Origin: Methanosarcinales archaeon | GTDB taxonomy: Archaea > Halobacteriota > Methanosarcinia > Methanosarcinales > Methanogasteraceae | Length of the DNA: 10,769 nucleotides | Direction: 5' to 3' | NCBI GenBank assembly: GCA_003661105.1 | Contig: QMVM01000047.1 | Location: 1-10,769, forward strand | Position numbers and translations under genes: made by a program | The notes under the pieces: model-generated | What the model saw: only the letters and a program-made list of their open reading frames with translations | Database searches by the model: none | Told to the model about the DNA's origin: nothing | In this document: piece by piece, positions 7,024-10,769 of the stretch | Position numbering within the stretch: position 1 is the stretch's first letter | Layout: each line of letters begins with the position of its first letter

Positions 7024-8508
7024 ATGGAGAAGAAGTATGACACCATCATTGTCGGCGCGGGTATAAGCGGACTTCTGGCCGCACTGACACTGTCAAAGCA
7101 CGGTAAGAGAGTCCTGGTGCTTGAAAAAAGTCGGTACGTTGGCGGAAACTGCAACAGCTATACGATCGACGGTTTCCAGGTCGATACCGGACCGCATGCC
7201 ATCACGCATCTTGCGATTGGTCCTCTGAAGAGATTGATGGATAATTATTTTGATCATGTACCGGTGTTTGAAGATCACGGGTATTACTACGTAAGAACTG
7301 AGCACAGTTTTGTCAAGATCCCTTCGAATCTAAAGGAGTTTATGACATTCAGTGTACTTTCAAAGAAGGATAGACTCACCCTGGCACCGGCTATCACCAA
7401 AGTGCTTACGCTCTCTACTTTTGGCATAGACCTCTCCAAACAGTCGGTGTATGAAACGCTGCCGCGTACACTCTCAAAAGATGCCTATGATTTTGTCGAT
7501 ACGGTCTCATATTTTTTGTCGGGCAAGTCGATGAAAGAGATGTCTATCCACAGGATCCTGACGGGCAGCAACTTTATCAGGGACAGCGTCACGCAGGAAC
7601 AGTTTGAAAACCTTGTCGGGAAGAACGAAGATCCGCAGCAGACTGAATCCATACTCCAATCCATATTACCGTCCAACCTTCATGCATCCCTTCAAGCAAG
7701 ATTGAACAGCTCATTTACATCCCCAAACCCGCTTAAAAATGTTGCAAGCCCCCTTACATCCATTAGCAGGCTTGCAACAAACAGTGTTGACTATCCGCAG
7801 GGATACCCACGCAAGGGACTCAAATCGGTGCTCAACGCAGTTCTCTACTCGCTTCCAAAAACGGTTGGGATAAAGACCGAATGTGAGGTGAAACGCATTC
7901 TTGTGGAAGACGGTAGGGTAGTTGGTGTTGAGGCAGATGAGATGTACTATGCCGATATGGTGATCTACACCGGCTTTGCAAAGGATCTGCCATCTGTTAT
8001 CGATGATCTTCCAAATGCATACGTAGACGACCTGAATGGAATCGTCCGGACCAGGAGCCTGACCATCTGGTTGGGTCTTGACAAGAGACTCCGCGAGTTC
8101 AACTACATTGGTTCTGAGGTATGGTTTAAGGATAATCCCTACTGGGCAATGCCGATCAGCAATTACGACTCATCACTTGCACCGGAAGGTAAGCAGCTTG
8201 TGGGGTTTGGGTTTGTGATCGATGAGAATAAATCCGAAGAATCGGAGACGAAGAAGGCTTATGAAACCATCTACCGTGCCATCCCAAATATCGAAGAGCG
8301 TGTGGAGATGCAACACAAACAGATCACGATTCCTGAAAAAGCGGCAGTTACGATCGACGGGAAATTTGCAGATATCCGAACACCTATCAAGAACCTGTAT
8401 CTTGCAGGCACGGATACGGATAGTCGGAGTATGGGTATAACTCGCGCCGCATACTCGATCGTGGAGATGCTGGGGGTACTAAATGAAGATGGGAATCTGC
8501 ATCAATGA
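7024..8508 (+). CDS. Phytoene-desaturase-type FAD/NAD(P)-dependent oxidoreductase (CrtI/COG1233 family)
   Basis: A 494-residue flavoprotein. Seen: an N-terminal dinucleotide-binding fold TIIVGAGISGLLAALTLSKHG (about 7-27) with GxGxxG at 11-16 and the ribose-binding acid at Glu34 (VLVLEKS), then the family's VGGNCNSY (39-46); a central YPQGYPRKGLKSVLNAV segment (about 257-273) matching the CrtI-type GG...L..AL pattern; and a C-terminal flavin-closing stretch NLYLAGTDTDSRSMGITRAAYSIVEML (about 456-482). Family members desaturate, isomerise or saturate polyprenyl or carotenoid chains. No other carotenoid gene is visible, so the substrate is not assigned; an isoprenoid lipid is a reasonable inference given the ABC1 gene nearby. 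ATG at 7024 is preferred over GTG at 7018; GAG at 7014-7016 is only a weak ribosome site. It has its own promoter. Confidence 0.88.
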   Translation: MEKKYDTIIVGAGISGLLAALTLSKHGKRVLVLEKSRYVGGNCNSYTIDGFQVDTGPHAITHLAIGPLKRLMDNYFDHVPVFEDHGYYYVRTEHSFVKIPSNLKEFMTFSVLSKKDRLTLAPAITKVLTLSTFGIDLSKQSVYETLPRTLSKDAYDFVDTVSYFLSGKSMKEMSIHRILTGSNFIRDSVTQEQFENLVGKNEDPQQTESILQSILPSNLHASLQARLNSSFTSPNPLKNVASPLTSISRLATNSVDYPQGYPRKGLKSVLNAVLYSLPKTVGIKTECEVKRILVEDGRVVGVEADEMYYADMVIYTGFAKDLPSVIDDLPNAYVDDLNGIVRTRSLTIWLGLDKRLREFNYIGSEVWFKDNPYWAMPISNYDSSLAPEGKQLVGFGFVIDENKSEESETKKAYETIYRAIPNIEERVEMQHKQITIPEKAAVTIDGKFADIRTPIKNLYLAGTDTDSRSMGITRAAYSIVEMLGVLNEDGNLHQ

Positions 8509-8660
8509 ATCACCGTCTCGAAATCATCGTTCTTAAGTGGTCTGCCGCATGTTCTGATCTGCTTCTGCACTGTCAAGAACGTCTTCATGTGTGGAGAAGC
8601 GTTTTCAATACGATGTGCAGGGTGAGTGAAAAGTTTGAATATCGCCGGATTTTTAGGTAG
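8505..8660 (+). CDS. Possible 51-codon ORF overlapping the oxidoreductase stop
   Basis: The ATG at 8505 overlaps the TGA at 8506-8508 (ATGA), the usual geometry for translational coupling, and the frame stays open to TAG at 8658-8660. The product would be basic, with two to three cysteines and no motif I know. It has no convincing ribosome site, and its end runs into repeat copy B. It may be chance; it is listed because nothing else explains 8509-8630. Confidence 0.18.
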   Translation: MNHRLEIIVLKWSAACSDLLLHCQERLHVWRSVFNTMCRVSEKFEYRRIFR

Positions 8661-8681
8661 TGCCAGTTAGCGGCTTATAGC
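8631..8681 (+). repeat. Promoter-like repeat, copy B (no evident gene downstream)
   Basis: The partner of copy A, beginning AAGTTTGAATATC and containing TTTTTAG and the block AGTTAGCGGCTTATAGC, which can fold a short GGCT/AGCC hairpin at 8672-8682. The next + strand gene is the transposase, inside the insertion at 9266. Copy B therefore faces a minus-strand pseudogene: it may be an orphaned promoter, a terminator for the oxidoreductase transcript, or a dispersed repeat. Confidence 0.5.
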
Positions 8682-8707
8682 CTATCAAAAAGTCCAGCAA
8701 TCCAGGA

Positions 8708-9061
8708 TCATTTCTGCATACGTAGTTTTTCAAGTAACTCATCACGAGAACAATGTTCATTGTTGTATATAATACGAGCTTTCTCAAGAAGATTGCCGAC
8801 TTGTGGTCCAGGTGGGATATCTAACTTTCCCATGATATCCCTACCGGTTATCGGCAGCACCGGTGTCATCGTATCCAATAGCGCGTGTTCGATCAGCTTT
8901 CTGGCTTCGACTTTAAAGTTATAGTTACCCTGGTGCACTCCCAATTCCTTAACCCATACATCGTAGAATCGTTTGCGCAGACGTGTGGCATCAAGATTTC
9001 CCCGATCCATGTCAGCAGCAACTTCCTTAATCAACTCGTCGAACTCGTAGGGTGGATGGTC
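8708..9061 (-). pseudogene. C-terminal fragment of a CCA-adding-enzyme/HD-family protein, cut by the insertion
   Basis: The frame is open from the edge of the insertion (GAC at 9061-9059, reading DHPPYEFDELIKEV...) to TGA at 8708, giving 117 residues. The listed TTG at 9034 would be only an internal codon. The C-terminal part, LPITGRDIMGKLDIPPGPQVGNLLEKA, matches the last domain of bacterial-type CCA tRNA nucleotidyltransferases/poly(A) polymerases and related HD proteins (L.GrDlM..l...PGP.vG.lL). There is no nucleotidyltransferase catalytic domain in the window; it should lie beyond the right edge. A short protein from the TTG might still be made but would lack any active site. Confidence is high that it is a fragment and moderate on the family. 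Confidence 0.6.
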
Positions 9062-9078
9062 ACGGCTTTCTCATAAAA
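9062..9078 (+). repeat. Left terminal inverted repeat of the insertion
   Basis: ACGGCTTTCTCATAAAA, the exact reverse complement of 10725-10741. Identity stops abruptly at both edges (9061 and 9079). Confidence 0.85.
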
Positions 9079-9232
9079 ATATGCCAATCCCCTCCTACAT
9101 TCTGCCACGTTTCCTCGGCCGACTTCCCGCATATTTGAGCTGAGGGAAATCCCAAATTCCGGTGGTTTCAAGCGACTGGAGTTGAGCCATTATAGTTTTG
9201 CGATTTGATATATGGCTAAAAGTAGCGTGTAG

Positions 9233-9241
9233 TATAATATA
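9233..9241 (+). promoter_or_regulatory. TATA-like box of the transposase gene
   Basis: TATAATATA, centred about 29 nt before the ATG at 9266, with no SD in between. A leaderless or very short-leader message is predicted. It lacks the AAAAGTT lead-in shared by the host promoters in this window. Confidence 0.4.
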
Positions 9242-9265
9242 CAATGGCACGATAGTATAGTTTCT

Positions 9266-10519
9266 ATGCCTAACTTTAATAGTAGAACTATTGGCAAAAT
9301 GGAATATGGACAAGAAAAGTCTGTTGAGCGTAACGCGGAATCGTTGATCAGCGATGGCACTGATGTCATGAATTTCATCGAATTATTAGGCGATATGAAT
9401 GATCCTCGTGATAACAGAGGAAAAAGACACGAACTATCCTTTGTTCTCGCTGTAACCACCATGGCAATCTTGAGTGGTAAGAACCATGTTTCTGAAATTC
9501 ACCGCTATATCAGTAACAAGATCAAGTGGCTACGAAAAATTTTCGATCGTCCGAATGTCAAACCGATCTCACGTGCACAATTGCCACGAATTTTGACTAT
9601 TGCGGATTGGGGAGAGCTTAATGCGGTTATCGAGGAGTTTTTCAGTGCAACAGTTGAAAACATCAACGGCGAGTGGATTGCTATCGATGGGAAAGTTCTC
9701 AGAGGAACAATCACAGACAACGATAATGCCCACGAGAATGAACAGATTACAATTGCAATCGGACACAAAAGCCAGCAGATTTTCTTTCAAAGGAAGATGT
9801 CAGGCGCAAAATCGAGTGAAGTTACTGTAGTCAGAGAACTATTGAAGGGGACCTGGCTACAGCGGGCAAAAGTGACAGTAGACCCTCTTCACGCAAATCC
9901 GACAACATTGGAGACCATTAACCAATCAGGTGGCAAGTACATCGTTCAAATCAAAAAGAATCAGCCCACGCTATTCGAAATGTTCAGCGACATGGCACAA
10001 GAGAAAACAGCGATTGGCAGCACCAAAACTGTAGAAAAGAGCCGTGGTCGGATCGAAGAAAGAGATGGTCGCTTTTTCCCCTTGAAAGACGTGGAATTTG
10101 ATGCGCGGTGGGGTCAGAGTAACTTTCAGACACTCATAGCGGTTGATAGAACGACAGAAAAGATAAAAAAGAAAGAGATTGCCAAAGAAAGATCGTATTA
10201 TGCATCTAATGTGAAATTAGAATGTCATCAGTCGAAAACTTTGACTGATGTGGAAGAAGAACTCTTCACCGCGATACGTGAGCACCGGCATGTCGAATCC
10301 AATAATTACATCAGAGACATGACATTCAAAGAGGATTATGTGAAGACTAAGAATAAAAACCAAGGGCAGATTCTAAGCTTACTGCGAACTGTTGCCATCA
10401 ACATCATCAGGAAAACGAATCCGAAAAACTTTAAAGAAACGATCGATTCTTTTTGTGATTCACGGGATACTTTAGCAAGTGTTTTGTTGAAATTCAATTT
10501 TTTACGATCGCGGATTTAG
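9266..10519 (+). CDS. ISAs1-family DDE transposase, intact
   Basis: A 417-residue transposase, slightly longer than the family's usual ~370-390 because of an N-terminal extension. The N-terminal helper domain (about 36-95) carries FIELLGDMNDPRDNRGKRHEL and the LAVTTMAILSG segment characteristic of the ISAs1 group. The RNase H-like catalytic core follows: WIAIDGKVLRGT with Asp141, KVTVDPLHANPTT with Asp206, and GRIEER with Glu264 as the likely third acid. Further family marks are REHRHVESNNYIRDMTFKED (338-357) and the closing SLLRTVAINIIRK (371-383). No frameshift or stop is present, so the protein could be active. The ATG at 9266 is chosen from the TATA spacing; ATG at 9299 is an in-frame alternative. 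Confidence 0.92.
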   Translation: MPNFNSRTIGKMEYGQEKSVERNAESLISDGTDVMNFIELLGDMNDPRDNRGKRHELSFVLAVTTMAILSGKNHVSEIHRYISNKIKWLRKIFDRPNVKPISRAQLPRILTIADWGELNAVIEEFFSATVENINGEWIAIDGKVLRGTITDNDNAHENEQITIAIGHKSQQIFFQRKMSGAKSSEVTVVRELLKGTWLQRAKVTVDPLHANPTTLETINQSGGKYIVQIKKNQPTLFEMFSDMAQEKTAIGSTKTVEKSRGRIEERDGRFFPLKDVEFDARWGQSNFQTLIAVDRTTEKIKKKEIAKERSYYASNVKLECHQSKTLTDVEEELFTAIREHRHVESNNYIRDMTFKEDYVKTKNKNQGQILSLLRTVAINIIRKTNPKNFKETIDSFCDSRDTLASVLLKFNFLRSRI

Positions 10520-10537
10520 GTTTTCGTTTCGTTGTAA

Positions 10538-10558
10538 GCCGTCTGAAAATCAGAAGGC
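10538..10558 (+). terminator. Hairpin just downstream of the transposase gene
   Basis: GCC-G-TCTGA pairs with TCAGA-A-GGC around an AAA loop: eight base pairs with one G/A mismatch, 19 nt after the transposase stop. There is no T tract after it, so it may be a 3'-end structure or a subterminal feature of the element rather than a terminator. Confidence 0.35.
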
Positions 10559-10593
10559 GATCGACGCTAAACAGCTGAAGCTATGACGAAATT

Positions 10594-10609
10594 TAGATCC
10601 GGAGATCTA
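10594..10609 (+). terminator. Second hairpin in the right non-coding arm of the insertion
   Basis: TAGATC pairs with GATCTA around a CGGA loop, a perfect 6-bp stem followed directly by TTTC. With the hairpin at 10538 it gives the right arm a structured, RNA-like character. I see no other feature in 10610-10724 apart from a 40-codon frame without a credible start. Confidence 0.3.
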
Positions 10610-10724
10610 TTTCTTGATGGAATGGTATCGGCGGAGATGTTTTTGGGATGTTCCGGAGAATTTTAGAGAAAGGTCTTGACGAGTCGTGTCACTACCAGTG
10701 GAGCGAACTTTGTGAGGTCTTGGG

Positions 10725-10741
10725 TTTTATGAGAAAGCCGT
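10725..10741 (-). repeat. Right terminal inverted repeat of the insertion
   Basis: TTTTATGAGAAAGCCGT on the + strand, the exact reverse complement of 9062-9078. The last base also completes a TAA with the two flanking bases. Confidence 0.85.
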
Positions 10742-10769
10742 AACGTCCGCGGCAGGGTACATAATGCCC
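10742..10769 (-). pseudogene. Upstream part of the interrupted CCA/HD-family gene (runs off the window)
   Basis: Read on the minus strand, these 28 bases give GIMYPAADV in the frame that continues directly into DHPPYEF at 9061 once the insertion is removed. The stretch is too short to identify on its own; the call rests on that frame agreement. Confidence 0.35.

Larger units (their letters stand above)
9062..10741 (+). mobile_element. ISAs1-family insertion sequence, 1680 bp
   Basis: The element is bounded by perfect 17-bp inverted repeats and carries one intact transposase. It is more A+T-rich than its surroundings. It is longer than typical ISAs1 elements (about 1.2-1.4 kb, from family knowledge) because 187 nt of left and 222 nt of right sequence lie outside the transposase gene. 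The flanking bases (left ...GGATGGTC, right AACGTCCG...) show no target-site duplication, although the family usually makes 8-10 bp. It sits inside the CCA/HD-family gene. The ends are called from the inverted repeat alone, so a smaller true IS nested in another element is possible. Confidence 0.75.

Noticed and set aside
8528..8581. Seven-base inverted repeat CGTTCTT / AAGAACG
   Set aside because: The loop is about 40 nt and there are no flanking pairs or T tract; expected by chance at this length.
10623..10743. 40-codon + frame ending IGGDVFG...LGFMRKP with its stop formed at the right inverted repeat
   Set aside because: It has no start codon near its beginning, and the other frames here look equally protein-like; it is probably chance sequence in the element's arm.
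1..10769. CRISPR array, tRNA or rRNA genes, phage or defence module
   Set aside because: No regularly spaced repeats, tRNA-like cloverleaf or rRNA signatures were seen, and no gene matched a defence or phage family.

Overview
The window looks like archaeal chromosomal DNA, most likely a methanogen- or ANME-related euryarchaeon, though no single marker gene settles this. Evidence for an archaeon: TATA-like boxes sit about 25-30 nt upstream of start codons that lack a Shine-Dalgarno (SD) sequence (leaderless style), several share a purine-rich AAAAGTT lead-in like a BRE+TATA pair, and leaderless genes occur beside genes with a strong SD (AGGAGG, GAGGT). Base composition is moderate, and the mobile element at the right end is visibly more A+T-rich than the rest. 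A bacterial origin is not formally excluded.

Left part (1-6307). The window opens inside a potassium-uptake membrane subunit gene (TrkH family, + strand). It converges, across a 21-nt gap holding a small hairpin, on a minus-strand cluster. Read in its own direction, the cluster is: an ABC1/UbiB kinase-like membrane protein, then after 48 nt (with its own promoter) a cytosolic GT2 glycosyltransferase, a 711-residue GH35-like glycosidase with no signal peptide, and a 278-residue protein I do not recognise. The last three genes are 1 nt apart or overlap by 11 nt and form a tight, probably translationally coupled operon. It joins a sugar-transferring enzyme, a sugar-cleaving enzyme and an unknown.

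Middle (6308-8707). A divergent promoter region separates the ABC1 gene from a 102-residue phasin-like coiled-coil protein with a textbook SD. Next is a short, previously easy-to-miss 56-codon ORF resembling a SAP/Rho-N helical motif. ABC1 plus a phasin-like protein looks like a functional pair. A phytoene-desaturase-type FAD oxidoreductase (CrtI/COG1233) follows with its own TATA box. The segments before and after this gene carry two diverged copies of a promoter-like repeat; the second copy has no evident gene to drive.

Right part (8708-10769). The C-terminal part of a CCA-adding-enzyme/HD-family protein (minus strand) is open exactly up to the edge of a 1680-bp insertion bounded by perfect 17-bp inverted repeats. 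The insertion carries an intact ISAs1-family DDE transposase and has unusually long non-coding flanks with hairpins. No target-site duplication is visible, yet removing the insertion joins the two flanks in one open reading frame. The host gene therefore appears to be a true insertion casualty whose N-terminal part lies beyond the window. The most noteworthy items are this insertion, the GT2/GH35-like/unknown operon and the repeated promoter-like element. I saw no CRISPR array, rRNA, tRNA or phage module.
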